From: an uncultured Lachnospiraceae bacterium
GTDB lineage: Bacteria > Bacillota > Clostridia > Lachnospirales > Lachnospiraceae
Direction: 5' to 3'
NCBI GenBank assembly: GCA_910588955.1
Contig: CAJURQ010000003.1
Coordinates: 219,487 to 283,486, forward strand
DNA: 64,000 nt
Shown here piece after piece: positions 23,937 through 32,168 of the stretch. The translations under genes were made by a program, and so were the position numbers. The notes under the pieces were generated by a model, which worked only from the letters and a program-made list of their open reading frames with translations, was not told where the DNA came from and did no database searches. How positions within the stretch are numbered: the stretch's first letter is position 1; every line of letters begins with the position of its first letter.

Positions 23937-24362
23937 ATGAAAAAGAATGTACTTGTTTTAGCCTTTGTTTTTATGTTGGTCTTGGTTGGGTGTGGCTCTA
24001 AGCCTACGCTTGCAGAGTTGGTCGAAAGCGATGAGGTTGTTGCCGGCGAAGAAGCGGCTAATGCTGAATTGGCAAAGAGCGGTTTAGGGCTTCGCTTAAA
24101 ATACGCTGCCGATGGTGAGGATGTTTTAGTGTTCTCCTATATCTTTGAAGATTATCAGCAGTTGGCAGGACTTAACCAGAGTGACATTGACGCTGAATTT
24201 TCCGGAATGTTGAGCAACTTAAGCGGAGCGGCAAACTTAAATGCTTTTTTCAAGGAGTGCGAAGAAACTACAGGCACACCGCTTAAATGTATCCGTATGC
24301 AAATTGTCAATGCTGACGGTACTGTAATTTATTCACAAGAATATTTAGACACACAACAATAA
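23937..24362 (+). CDS. DUF4854-like lipoprotein
   Basis: 141 residues with a lipoprotein signal (LAFVFMLVLVGCGSKPTLAE, lipobox LVGC). The mature part begins with the 'PTLAELVESDEV' segment typical of DUF4854 proteins and ends in an all-alpha/beta domain without catalytic motifs. Start ATG 23937 behind TCAGGAG. The role of the family is unknown. Confidence 0.7.
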   Translation: MKKNVLVLAFVFMLVLVGCGSKPTLAELVESDEVVAGEEAANAELAKSGLGLRLKYAADGEDVLVFSYIFEDYQQLAGLNQSDIDAEFSGMLSNLSGAANLNAFFKECEETTGTPLKCIRMQIVNADGTVIYSQEYLDTQQ

Positions 24363-24394
24363 GCATCATTAAAGGTGAAAGGAGTATTACTGCC

Positions 24395-24433
24395 ATGAAA
24401 TGTTTTAGCACTATGGTAAGAAAAGGAATTTAA
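24395..24433 (+). pseudogene. 12-codon relic of the B-box membrane protein start
   Basis: ATG with a very good ribosome site (GAAAGGAG) opens MKCFSTMVRKGI and then stops. MKCF and the spacing after the ribosome site match the gene at 23327, suggesting a duplicated start whose body was lost. It may also be a real micro-peptide. Confidence 0.35.
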
Positions 24434-24480
24434 AGTTTATCAATATACAAAAAATAAAGAAAGGAAAAAGGTGATTGAGT

Positions 24481-27219
24481 ATGAAGAAAACAATCATGAA
24501 ACTGGTGGCAGGACTGCTCGCTATGGCTGTCTGTTTTGGAAACACTTCCATGACAACCCTCGCGGCAGCGCCGGACGAGACATTCGCGTTTTCCAAGAAG
24601 GCAGTCTCCATGAACGAAGGCGAGTATGCGACTATTGAGACAACTGCATCGCAGCCCCTCGAGTGGTCAGCAGCTAACGCGAAGATCGTGGACGTCAATG
24701 AGGACGGCGTCGTTTACGGCAAGAAGCAGGGTTCCACGAAAGTGACGGCAAAGCTGGGCACCGTCAAAAAGACGGTAAGTGTGAAGGTAATCCGTTCCAC
24801 CCTGCGTCTCAACAAGGGAGATATCACGCTTTATGTGGGAAATGACGGCGCGACGTCTTTCAGGCTGAAAGGCACGGTCCGCGGTGCGGGTAAAAACATC
24901 TCTTTTGAGAGCTCCGACCCGGAGATCGCAGTGGTTGACGCAAACGGCAATGTGACAGGCATGTCGGAAGGCACGGCACTCATCACGGCACGCGCGAACA
25001 ACAATTACGCATACTGCAAAGTGAATGTGCTGGAAAAAGGTATCACCCTTAATAACAGCTCGCTGAACCTTGCAACGAAGGGTGTCGGCAGTTCCATCAA
25101 ACTGCTTGCCGACGTGGTCGGCCCTAAAAAGAACATCAAGTGGACGACTTCCGACAAGACAGTGGCGACTGTTTCCGGCGGCACGGTACGTGGCAGGAAG
25201 GAAGGCAGCGCGGTTATCACAGCAACAGCAAACGGCGTTTCCACATCCTGTTATGTGACGGTATATGGCCCGGAAACGTTCGAGGAACAGGTTGGCAAGA
25301 AAGTAAAGAAGACTCAGGTGTTCACCACTTACGGGCTGAGCGAGTCACAGGTAACCCTCTATGCGGGCATGAAGAAAGCGGACGCAAAGCAGTTGAAATG
25401 CAGTGCGCCGAAGAAAGACAAGGTACGCTGGATCAGTTCCGATGAGAATGTCGCACAGGTTTTGAACAACGGCAAGGTGATCGCTGTAGGTGAAGGCACG
25501 GCGTATATCTCCGTTGAAAGTGATGTGAACCCGGAATATGCCAGCGCAAAGTGCCGTGTTGACGTGAAGGCGTCCACAGTGGATATCGCGGAAGATTCCG
25601 TCACCGTGAAGACCAAGGGCGCAAAGCAGAAATATACACTGACGAGTACGGTATCGGGTAAGAATAAGAACATCTCATGGAAGTCTTCCAACACAAAGGT
25701 AGCTACCGTGAGCCGGGGTATCGTGACAGGTAAGAAGGAAGGCACCGCTGTCATTACGGCAACCGCAAACGGGGTGTCCGATACTGTTACCGTGAATGTT
25801 GTTGCTTATGATGACACGATGCGTCTGGCAGACGAGGCAGAAAAGCCCGCGGTGCATGTGCATACATGGAGTGACTGGGCAGTTTCCGTGAAAGCACCCG
25901 CAGGCGGTATGGGCAGAGAGTCCAGATACTGCACCACATGTAAGATGGTCCAGAACCGCAGTTATACGGCTCCCGAGCAGGAAGAGCCCGAAAAGCCGGA
26001 AAAGCCCGAAGAACCTGAAAAGCCTGACTGCCTGAAAGGTCTGGCGCCCCATACATGGTCTGAGTGGAAGGATGACGCCGAGGCATCCGAGAAGCTTGGT
26101 GTGAAGGTTGAGAGCCGTACTTGTAGTGTATGTGGTCAGAAAGAGACGCAGAAGCCCGGTCAGTCCTATACGGAGCCCGGCTGCATGAACGGTCTTGGCG
26201 AACACACATGGGGCGAATGGCTGTGGGATTCCAGTGAATCCAACGCAAGGGGTAAGGATACCGAGTCCAGGACATGTGAAGTATGCGGGAAGAATGAGTA
26301 CCGCGACGCAGAAAACCAGAAGGGTGACGGCAGTCAGGCAACCGTGACCGTATACCACTGGCCTTGTAAATGCGGCGCTGATTTCTCTGATATTGATTCG
26401 TCCGCAGCGCTTAAGGCACTGGGGCAGCATCTCACTGAGAGTGAGCAGAGCGGCAGATGGACCTGCGAAGGCATGACCAGATGGACGGAAGAGGTGATGG
26501 AAGAAGAATGGGCAGACAGAAATCATAAGGACGAAGGTACTGAGACCGGGAAGAAGCCCGTGATCAAACAGATCATCCATTATAATTGTGTCTGCGGCTA
26601 TGATACGACTGATAAAGATGCGTTTGAACGGCATGGGATTGAAGGTGCAAGGAAGGGTGAGTACCATAATTGGCACGAGTGGATCGAAGAAGTGGAAGTG
26701 TGGGAAGATGACGACACCCAGACAGGTACTGAGACTGGTGATGATACCGAGACAGGTACTGAGACTGGTGACGATACCCAGACAGGTACTGAGACAGGTG
26801 ATGATACCGAGACAGGTACCGAGACAGGTGATGACACCCAGACAGGTACCGATACTGGTACTGAGACTGGTGATGATACCGAGACAGGTACTGAGACTGG
26901 TGGCGGCACTGGTATAGTATGGCAGCCGGATACAGGCGATGACGGTGATTCGGCATCCGCTTCCGCAGGATGTGACGCGTCTGTAACGATCCCGGAAGAG
27001 CCCGAAACAGAAGAGCCCGCACCCGAAGAGCCGGAGAAGAAACCCGTGATCAAGACGATCTACTACCGTACTTGCGCCTGTGGTGCTAAGTTTTCAGCGG
27101 AAATTATCGAAGATCTTGAGAAAGCTCACATGGAACATTGTCTTGAGGTTGTGAAAAATCCTGATGGCAAACTTCACAACTACGTTGACTGGCGCGAAGA
27201 AGTGGAAGTATACGAGTAA
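24481..27219 (+). CDS. Large secreted Ig-like (BIG2) repeat protein with CxC modules and a TGTETGDD minisatellite
   Basis: 912 residues. A signal peptide (about 1-29, ending LAAA) precedes roughly five bacterial Ig-like group 2 domains (30-465; e.g. VTGMSEGTALITARAN, VRGRKEGSAVITATANG, VTGKKEGTAVITATANG). Three HTWSEW..CxxC modules with an E/P/K-rich linker follow, then a CxCG module, a threonine/glycine/aspartate repeat coded by 26709-26907, and two more CxCG..H..H modules (NCVCGYD, TCACGAK) that look metal-binding. No LPxTG or SLH anchor is seen. Probably a cell-surface or matrix protein; no enzyme domain is visible. Start ATG 24481. Confidence 0.75.
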   Translation: MKKTIMKLVAGLLAMAVCFGNTSMTTLAAAPDETFAFSKKAVSMNEGEYATIETTASQPLEWSAANAKIVDVNEDGVVYGKKQGSTKVTAKLGTVKKTVSVKVIRSTLRLNKGDITLYVGNDGATSFRLKGTVRGAGKNISFESSDPEIAVVDANGNVTGMSEGTALITARANNNYAYCKVNVLEKGITLNNSSLNLATKGVGSSIKLLADVVGPKKNIKWTTSDKTVATVSGGTVRGRKEGSAVITATANGVSTSCYVTVYGPETFEEQVGKKVKKTQVFTTYGLSESQVTLYAGMKKADAKQLKCSAPKKDKVRWISSDENVAQVLNNGKVIAVGEGTAYISVESDVNPEYASAKCRVDVKASTVDIAEDSVTVKTKGAKQKYTLTSTVSGKNKNISWKSSNTKVATVSRGIVTGKKEGTAVITATANGVSDTVTVNVVAYDDTMRLADEAEKPAVHVHTWSDWAVSVKAPAGGMGRESRYCTTCKMVQNRSYTAPEQEEPEKPEKPEEPEKPDCLKGLAPHTWSEWKDDAEASEKLGVKVESRTCSVCGQKETQKPGQSYTEPGCMNGLGEHTWGEWLWDSSESNARGKDTESRTCEVCGKNEYRDAENQKGDGSQATVTVYHWPCKCGADFSDIDSSAALKALGQHLTESEQSGRWTCEGMTRWTEEVMEEEWADRNHKDEGTETGKKPVIKQIIHYNCVCGYDTTDKDAFERHGIEGARKGEYHNWHEWIEEVEVWEDDDTQTGTETGDDTETGTETGDDTQTGTETGDDTETGTETGDDTQTGTDTGTETGDDTETGTETGGGTGIVWQPDTGDDGDSASASAGCDASVTIPEEPETEEPAPEEPEKKPVIKTIYYRTCACGAKFSAEIIEDLEKAHMEHCLEVVKNPDGKLHNYVDWREEVEVYE
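26709..26907 (+). repeat. Coding minisatellite of 30-base units
   Basis: About six to seven tandem units of roughly 30 bases, each coding T-G-T-E-T-G-D-D-T-(E/Q), with one shortened, variant unit (TGTDTG). In-frame gain or loss of units would change the linker length. Confidence 0.85.
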
Positions 27220-27225
27220 CAGGAC

Positions 27226-27263
27226 AGGGCTGGGGATAAACCCCGGCCCTTTATCTTTTTTTT
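27226..27263 (+). terminator. Terminator of the Ig-like repeat protein gene
   Basis: AGGGCTGGGG pairs with CCCCGGCCCT across a five-base loop, followed by a run of nine T. The rest of 27264-27590 holds short non-conserved frames only, one of 22 codons with a ribosome site at 27534. Confidence 0.85.
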
Positions 27264-27590
27264 TCTGGATTTTTACTGTCTTAAATGCACGGTTCGTCGC
27301 TGTATTCATCATCATATTTCAGTTCAGCCAGACGGATATATCTGACGGAAGACATGGAAACGGGTGCGCTGTCTCAGACAGATGACAGTTACCTGATAAT
27401 CGCAAAGGCGGAATGACGCAAAACTCTACTATAATAGGAGACTTTGACTAAAAACGGCAGTCTTAAAAACATATATGTTAATTTCCTCTTCTTATTATAA
27501 AGGGAAATGTTGCCAGAAAGGAGCGGTTTTGCTATGACAGGAAAAAGTAACCAGGGTTCTCGCTTTTTTTTGTGCAGGATTGTGCCGAGG

Positions 27591-27641
27591 TTGACATTTT
27601 GATAATTTAAAATTATAATATACTTAGCAATACAAAGTATA
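27591..27641 (+). promoter_or_regulatory. Promoter and probable PadR operator
   Basis: Consensus TTGACA (27591-27596), 17 bases, TATAAT (27614-27619). The inverted repeat TATACTT-N9-AAGTATA (27619-27641) covers the expected transcription start, the right place and size for a self-repressing PadR site. Confidence 0.75.
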
Positions 27642-27733
27642 TAGAAAATAGTAATATAAAACGGAAGGCATGTGTGCGCTGTTCGGATAAAGCCTGTCAC
27701 AAGCCAAGTATGTATGGAGAAATGAAGGGCATT

Positions 27734-28069
27734 ATGAATGATAAATATGAGCGGCAAATGAAGAAGGGCGTATTGGATATGCTTGTCCTGCGGCTGTTGC
27801 AGTCAGAAGCTAAGTATGGTTATCAGATTATTCAGGAGATGAAGGAAAGGAGCGGAGAGACTTTTTTGCTCAAGGATGGAACATTATATCCGATTCTTTA
27901 CCGGCTGGAAGATGACGGGCTGGTGGTGAGCAGATGGAGCGGGGCTGTGGGAAAACAGGTGCCGAGAAAGTATTACGAAATTACCGAAGAAGGAAAACAG
28001 GCGCTTGCAAAAATCGAGGAAGTCTGGCAGCGGATTTCCGATGGAGTAAGAAAAATCATGGAGGAATAG
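27734..28069 (+). CDS. PadR-family transcriptional regulator
   Basis: 111 residues, a PadR winged helix: VLDMLVLRLLQSEAKYGYQIIQEM, TLYPILYRLEDDGLVVSRW, PRKYYEITEEGKQAL. It is the first gene of a three-gene unit; the pattern PadR then DUF1700-type membrane protein is a frequent regulatory pair in Firmicutes. Starts at 27725 or 27713 are also possible; 27734 fits the usual family start. Confidence 0.88.
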   Translation: MNDKYERQMKKGVLDMLVLRLLQSEAKYGYQIIQEMKERSGETFLLKDGTLYPILYRLEDDGLVVSRWSGAVGKQVPRKYYEITEEGKQALAKIEEVWQRISDGVRKIMEE

Positions 28070-28072
28070 GCA

Positions 28073-28720
28073 ATGGACGAAAAGAGGTATGTAAACGCCG
28101 TTGCGAGAAAACTTAAATGCGGCGGAAAAAGGAAAAAGGAGATCAAAATGCAGCTTCTGGCGGATATTCAGGAGCGGGAAAACCAAGGGGAACGGCTGGA
28201 AGACATTATTTCCCGGATGGGTAAGGCAGAGGAAATTGCGGAGGGCTTTAACGAAAATATTTCGGCAAAGGAGCAGAAGCGGTATGCCGTAAACAGGGTT
28301 CTAAAGGTTGTAATTCCTATTGTTGTGGCGCTGTTTTTCCTTGGCATGGCGGGATACTGGCTGTTTCCGAAAACTGTGGATATAGAGAAGAGCAGATATT
28401 TTGACAAAGAGGAAGTTGAAGCGGCTATGAAGGAGACGGTCGAGCTGCTGGATGCGGAAGAGTACGCTGCATTGCAGGAAAACGCCATTCCTCAGATGCA
28501 GTCACTGTTAAATGCGGAGACGAGGGAAAGCATGCGGAAAACGCTGTCCGATGACTGGGGAGAACGAAAGCAGTTTGGTGCGGTGTATATGGTGGAAGTG
28601 GTACAGGGGAACAGGCATCTGGCAGTCGGGGAGATGACGGTTACCTATGAAAATGTGAGCGCTACTTACCGGCTGACGTACGACGAAGATATGCGCTTTG
28701 CGGGAATTTATGTGAGGTAG
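28073..28720 (+). CDS. DUF1700-type membrane protein with DUF3887-like outer domain
   Basis: 215 residues. Residues 1-70 are DUF1700-like (YVNAVARKLKCGGKRKKEIKM, ISRMGKAEEIAEGF), one membrane helix follows at about 80-100, and the outer part (110-215) resembles DUF3887 (ETVELLDAEEYAALQE). Only three bases separate it from padR, so the two are coupled. Probably a signal partner of the regulator; function unproven. Confidence 0.75.
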   Translation: MDEKRYVNAVARKLKCGGKRKKEIKMQLLADIQERENQGERLEDIISRMGKAEEIAEGFNENISAKEQKRYAVNRVLKVVIPIVVALFFLGMAGYWLFPKTVDIEKSRYFDKEEVEAAMKETVELLDAEEYAALQENAIPQMQSLLNAETRESMRKTLSDDWGERKQFGAVYMVEVVQGNRHLAVGEMTVTYENVSATYRLTYDEDMRFAGIYVR

Positions 28721-28724
28721 AATA

Positions 28725-29240
28725 ATGGCAGAAATAATTTTTTCATCGGTGGTGCTGCTGATCTGTGCAAGTTCGCTTGTCATTCTCGGGATTGTGCAGT
28801 ATCGGGGTAAAGAGCCGGTCGGGTTCTGGGCGGGGAAAAAACCGCCCCGGAGAGAGGAAATCACGGATGTGCGTGCCTATAACCGGAAGCATGGGTTGAT
28901 GTGGATTTTCTACGGGGCAGGGCTTGTGCTCTGTTTTGCGTGCGGGATACCCTTTGGATGGCTTGCAGCGGCGTGTTTGTGTATGACGGAGGTGTTTGGC
29001 GGTCTTATTGTGATGGTTGTTTATCACAGGAAGCTGGAGCGGGTTTATCGGGCGCAAGCCGTTGACACAGACATACAAAAACCGGTTCTCAGATGCAGTA
29101 TTTGTACCGGAGAACAGGTCGCCGGGTTTAAGAATTTAAATACCGGAAAATTTGAAGAGGTTATGCTTATCAAAAACGAAAAAGATTTGGAAGAATTTAT
29201 GAGCCGTTATGGTATCAGTGAAGTCAGTAAAGAATATTAA
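28725..29240 (+). CDS. Three-helix membrane protein with C-terminal cysteine motif
   Basis: 171 residues. Helices lie at about 5-23, 57-75 and 79-100; the middle resembles SdpI/DUF3784-type proteins. The cytoplasmic tail carries CSICTGEQVAGFKNLNTGKF and ends in a helical segment. Last gene of the PadR unit (four bases after the previous stop). No function known. Confidence 0.6.
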   Translation: MAEIIFSSVVLLICASSLVILGIVQYRGKEPVGFWAGKKPPRREEITDVRAYNRKHGLMWIFYGAGLVLCFACGIPFGWLAAACLCMTEVFGGLIVMVVYHRKLERVYRAQAVDTDIQKPVLRCSICTGEQVAGFKNLNTGKFEEVMLIKNEKDLEEFMSRYGISEVSKEY

Positions 29241-29252
29241 AATTAAAAAATA

Positions 29253-29277
29253 AAAAGAGCGCGAGACGGGACTCGAA
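29253..29277. repeat. Distal attachment repeat (att) of the tRNA-Gly insert
   Basis: 25 bases identical to 30931-30955, i.e. the 3' end of the tRNA-Gly gene on the minus strand, but without the rest of the tRNA. Such a truncated copy is the footprint of site-specific integration at a tRNA 3' end. Confidence 0.8.
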
Positions 29278-29517
29278 TGAAAATAAAATTTAAAATACAG
29301 GTAGAAAAACCCCTTCTGTACCCTCTTAAAAAATGTAATCATAAGTGTAATCAAAAGGGCAGTCGCAAGCATTAGAGTTGCGGCTGTCTTTTGTAGTCTC
29401 TGGATATTTTTTTTTGATTTTATTTGAGCACAAATATTAGAACGCATGTTTTGAATAGGATTATGTAGTTTTATGGTATATAATGATAATTATTATATGC
29501 GATTGAGGGGAAGGTTT

Positions 29518-30591
29518 ATGGATGAATATACTTTGTACTTAGATGAAAGTAAAAATAAAGAGAAAACGTTGTTCCTAATTAGTGGAATAATAGTTAAAAA
29601 TTCTGAGATTGATAATCTAGGTGTTGCAGTAAATGATGCAAAGAAATGTATTTGGGATGAACACTATATAAATAATAATCATCCTGTTTTACATTGTGTC
29701 GAACTATCTACGATCAAAGACAGTCGTAACAATCAAAGATTCTTATCTACCTATTTAAATTTGCACCCCACTTTCTTTGCGTTGAAATCGAAAAGCAGTA
29801 CGGAAATTAAAGATATTTATGATAATATTTATAGCATATGCTGTAAGACTATAAAAGATATTGGATGTATTACTATCGGTTGTTTAATTGATATAGAAAA
29901 ATTTAAATATGTCTATGGAGAAAAGATAAATCCAAAAGAAGAGCTATTGTTTGAAGTTGCTATGCAAGAAATAATAGAAAATTACGCCCACTTTTTACAT
30001 TGTACTAAAAGTGTTGGAAATATAGTTTACGAATCAAGAAACGATGAATTTGCACTTACTGAGAAATCTCCTGATTTTAAGATGTACAATAATTTTTGTA
30101 AGCTAAAAGCATGTAACAAAGGAATATCTTTTGTTTCTCAAGAAATTATTGCTAAAACCATCCGATATTTTTATATGTATGGAAAGCAGGAAGACATTCC
30201 CGGGTTGCAGTTGGCTGATTTCGTTGCATATAATATGCTTCAGAGCATTAATCGTACTAAAGGTCAATATACTGAATTTATGAAGAAAATATTAGAACGG
30301 TTGTACAACGGTGGACACATGTTAGCGGATAAAGATCTAAGAGATTATTTTGGATTAAAGAAATTGCCTTATGACTTCCAAAGCATACATAATTTACAAA
30401 GTGAAAATACGACACTTCGAAAAGCAAATGACAATATCAAAATCGAAAGAAATAATTTAATTAAAAAGAATAATTTGCTTACTGAGGGGAAAAATAAATT
30501 AATAAATCAAAATGAAGCTCTAAGAGATGAAGTAAAACGTCTTAAAGCTGAATTAGTGAACGTTAAAGCAATTGTTGACAATAAGAAGTAA
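29518..30591 (+). CDS. DUF3800 protein with coiled-coil tail
   Basis: 357 residues. DUF3800 signatures are the N-terminal YTLYLDESKNKE (acidic pair) and the C-terminal GLQLADFVAYNML; these resemble an RNase-H-like active site arrangement. Residues 300-355 are a coiled coil (heptads rich in N, L and K). DUF3800 genes are typical cargo of mobile elements and are often found near defence genes, but activity is unproven. Start ATG 29518 behind GGGGAAGG. The base composition is strongly A+T-rich, unlike the flanks, and the gene is the only one between the two att repeats. Confidence 0.8.
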   Translation: MDEYTLYLDESKNKEKTLFLISGIIVKNSEIDNLGVAVNDAKKCIWDEHYINNNHPVLHCVELSTIKDSRNNQRFLSTYLNLHPTFFALKSKSSTEIKDIYDNIYSICCKTIKDIGCITIGCLIDIEKFKYVYGEKINPKEELLFEVAMQEIIENYAHFLHCTKSVGNIVYESRNDEFALTEKSPDFKMYNNFCKLKACNKGISFVSQEIIAKTIRYFYMYGKQEDIPGLQLADFVAYNMLQSINRTKGQYTEFMKKILERLYNGGHMLADKDLRDYFGLKKLPYDFQSIHNLQSENTTLRKANDNIKIERNNLIKKNNLLTEGKNKLINQNEALRDEVKRLKAELVNVKAIVDNKK

Positions 30592-30728
30592 CTTGCATAT
30601 AATACTACTAGATACAATGATAATCACGTAAGGCGTGTTGTCGAAGCAGTAGCCTAGGCAGAGAATAGACTTGGATGCTATTCCGTTATCGTATCTTATA
30701 TATTGGGATTTGGAAATGAGGAACAAGG

Positions 30729-30775
30729 AAAGATAACTGGAACATCTTAAGTGTATGTACCAGTTATCTTTTTGT
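30729..30775 (+). terminator. Terminator inside the tRNA-Gly insert
   Basis: AAGATAACTGG (from 30730) pairs with CCAGTTATCTT (from 30760) and runs into TTTTT. About 140 bases separate it from the DUF3800 stop; the stretch 30592-30728 shows no gene. Confidence 0.7.
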
Positions 30776-30886
30776 AGTTTCTGTATATTTTTCCGTTATG
30801 ACATGATTTCATCAAGTTGTGATTTGAGTGCTTTGATATCTTATATCGTGAGTATTTTTTGTGAGTATTTCTCGTTCCCACAACGC

Positions 30887-30924
30887 AAAAAAAGTGGAAA
30901 TGCTTGAAATATAAGCATTTCCAC
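30887..30924 (-). terminator. Terminator of tRNA-Gly
   Basis: A perfect 12-base stem (30894-30905 with 30913-30924). On the minus strand it is followed by seven T (A run at 30887-30893). Confidence 0.8.
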
Positions 30925-30930
30925 CGAATT

Positions 30931-30955
30931 AAAAGAGCGCGAGACGGGACTCGAA
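30931..30955. repeat. Proximal attachment repeat (att) at tRNA-Gly
   Basis: Second copy of the 25-base direct repeat; here it is the 3' end of an intact tRNA gene plus four flanking bases. Confidence 0.8.
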
Positions 30956-31008
30956 CCCGCGGCCTCGACCTTGGCAAGGTCGCGCTCCACCAACTGAGCC
31001 ACTCGCGC
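30936..31008 (-). tRNA. tRNA-Gly (anticodon GCC)
   Basis: On the minus strand a complete cloverleaf can be drawn: acceptor stem GCGCGAG/CTCGCGC, D arm, anticodon loop with GCC, variable loop and T arm GGGTTCGAGTCCC. No CCA is encoded. The copy is whole although an element is inserted at its 3' end. Confidence 0.95.
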
Positions 31009-31041
31009 TTATTGTCCGTTTGTATCGCTCGGACATTTATT

Positions 31042-31070
31042 AATATACTATAGGAGTTTTGCTTTGTCAA
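31042..31070 (-). promoter_or_regulatory. Promoter of tRNA-Gly
   Basis: On the minus strand TTGACA (31065-31070), 17 bases, TATATT (31042-31047), about 35 bases upstream of the mature tRNA. Confidence 0.8.
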
Positions 31071-31098
31071 CAGAAAAATAATTTTTTTTAGAAAAGAT

Positions 31099-31126
31099 TT
31101 GACAAATGAGGAAAATGGTGTATTAT
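31099..31126 (+). promoter_or_regulatory. Promoter of the HPr-like/greA unit
   Basis: TTGACA (31099-31104), 16 bases, TATTAT (31121-31126), divergent from the tRNA promoter. Confidence 0.7.
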
Positions 31127-31171
31127 GTTGGTGTAAACAAAGAGTTGAAGAGAAAAAGGGAGGAAAAGAAA

Positions 31172-31408
31172 ATGAAAGTAATGAATATCGACAACCCTGA
31201 AAAGTTTTTTGAGGTAGTAAACCAGTGCAAAGGCACAGTGGAGTTAGTGACAAAAGAGGGCGACAGACTGAACTTAAAGTCCCAGCTCACCAAGTATGTA
31301 GCGCTCACAAAGCTTTTTGCCGACAATGCGATTCCGGAGATGGAGCTTGTTGCGCATGATCCCGAGGATGTGAACCGTCTGCTTGATTACATGGTAAATT
31401 CAAAATAA
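31172..31408 (+). CDS. Small HPr-fold-like conserved protein, 78 residues
   Basis: The layout FFEVVNQCKGTVELVTKEG..LNLKSQLTKYVALTKLF..MELVAHDPEDVNRLLDYM resembles the HPr fold (compare the NLKSIMG block of HPr), but the phosphorylated histidine is absent. Homologues of this size are common in Lachnospiraceae and carry no reliable function. It is preceded by AGGGAGG and followed within five bases by greA. Confidence 0.65.
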   Translation: MKVMNIDNPEKFFEVVNQCKGTVELVTKEGDRLNLKSQLTKYVALTKLFADNAIPEMELVAHDPEDVNRLLDYMVNSK

Positions 31409-31412
31409 GAAG

Positions 31413-31916
31413 ATGCATAACGAACTGACGAAACAGGATATCCGCAAGATGGAGGAGGAGATCGAGTATCGCAAGCTGGTGGTGCGTCCGGCGGCTTTGG
31501 AGGATGTGAAGACAGCGAGGGCACACGGCGATCTGAGCGAGAACTTCGAGTATCATGCGGCGAAAAAAGTAAAGAATCAAAATGAGAGCCGTATCCGCTA
31601 TCTGGAACGGATGATAAAAACTGCCGTGATTGTGTCCGATGAATCCGCGGAGGACGAGGTTGGGATAAACAACACGGTGGAGGTTTTTATCGAGGAGGAT
31701 AACCTCACGGAGACATACAAGCTGGTGACGACGGTGCGCGGCAATTCCTTGGAGGGATTGATCAGCACGGAATCGCCGCTCGGCAAGGCGTTACTCGGGC
31801 ACAAGGCGGGCGACCGCGTCTACGTGGAACTGCCCGGGGGCGGCGGCTACTATGTGGTGGTGAAATCCATCGAAAATACAATTGATGACGGAACAGATAA
31901 GTTGAGGAGCTTCTAA
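31413..31916 (+). CDS. greA: GreA/GreB-family transcript cleavage factor
   Basis: 167 residues: N-terminal coiled coil with the tip VKTARAHGDLSENFEYHAAK and the C-terminal FKBP-like domain (VEVFIEEDNLTETYKLVT, ESPLGKALLGHKAGDRVYVE). The coiled-coil tip acidic residues are present. Gre factors rescue backtracked RNA polymerase. It is a little shorter at the N-terminus than Bacillus GreA. The end overlaps the terminator at 31905. Confidence 0.88.
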   Translation: MHNELTKQDIRKMEEEIEYRKLVVRPAALEDVKTARAHGDLSENFEYHAAKKVKNQNESRIRYLERMIKTAVIVSDESAEDEVGINNTVEVFIEEDNLTETYKLVTTVRGNSLEGLISTESPLGKALLGHKAGDRVYVELPGGGGYYVVVKSIENTIDDGTDKLRSF

Positions 31917-31934
31917 ATATAGAGGCTCCTTTTT
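31905..31934 (+). terminator. Terminator overlapping the greA stop
   Basis: AGGAGC (31905-31910) pairs with GCTCCT (31925-31930), extended by imperfect pairs, then TTTTT. Confidence 0.7.
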
Positions 31935-31937
31935 GCG

Positions 31938-32059
31938 CGCATAAGCAGAGGTAGAAAGCGGCAGAGACAGGATGCGTGCTAGCACGCAAGACTGTCTGTG
32001 ACGATTTATGACGAGCAACGCGAACGAGAAATGCGAAGCATTTCGAGTCTGCTTATGCG
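31938..32059. repeat. Nested palindromic element between greA and the P-type ATPase
   Basis: An 11-base perfect inverted repeat (CGCATAAGCAG at 31938-31948, CTGCTTATGCG at 32049-32059) encloses two inner hairpins: a 16-base perfect palindrome (31973-31988) flanked by AGACAG/CTGTCT, and GAAATGC-GAA-GCATTTC near 32029-32045. Cruciform or RNA structure is likely; it may be a MITE. Confidence 0.6.
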
Positions 32060-32168
32060 TGGATATGTAATAATCACATACACAGCGGCATATCATTAAG
32101 TGACAAGCCCTACAGGTATTGTAAGGGCGGGTAACGGACTGGTTTAGAGATGGCGGGAGGACAGGCGT

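Noticed and set aside
26573..27053. Long antisense frames across the minisatellite
   Set aside because: Produced by the 30-base repeat staying open in several frames; repetitive products without homology.
27534..27602. 22-codon ORF with a good ribosome site upstream of padR
   Set aside because: Overlaps the padR promoter -35 box and has no recognisable product; kept only as a remark.
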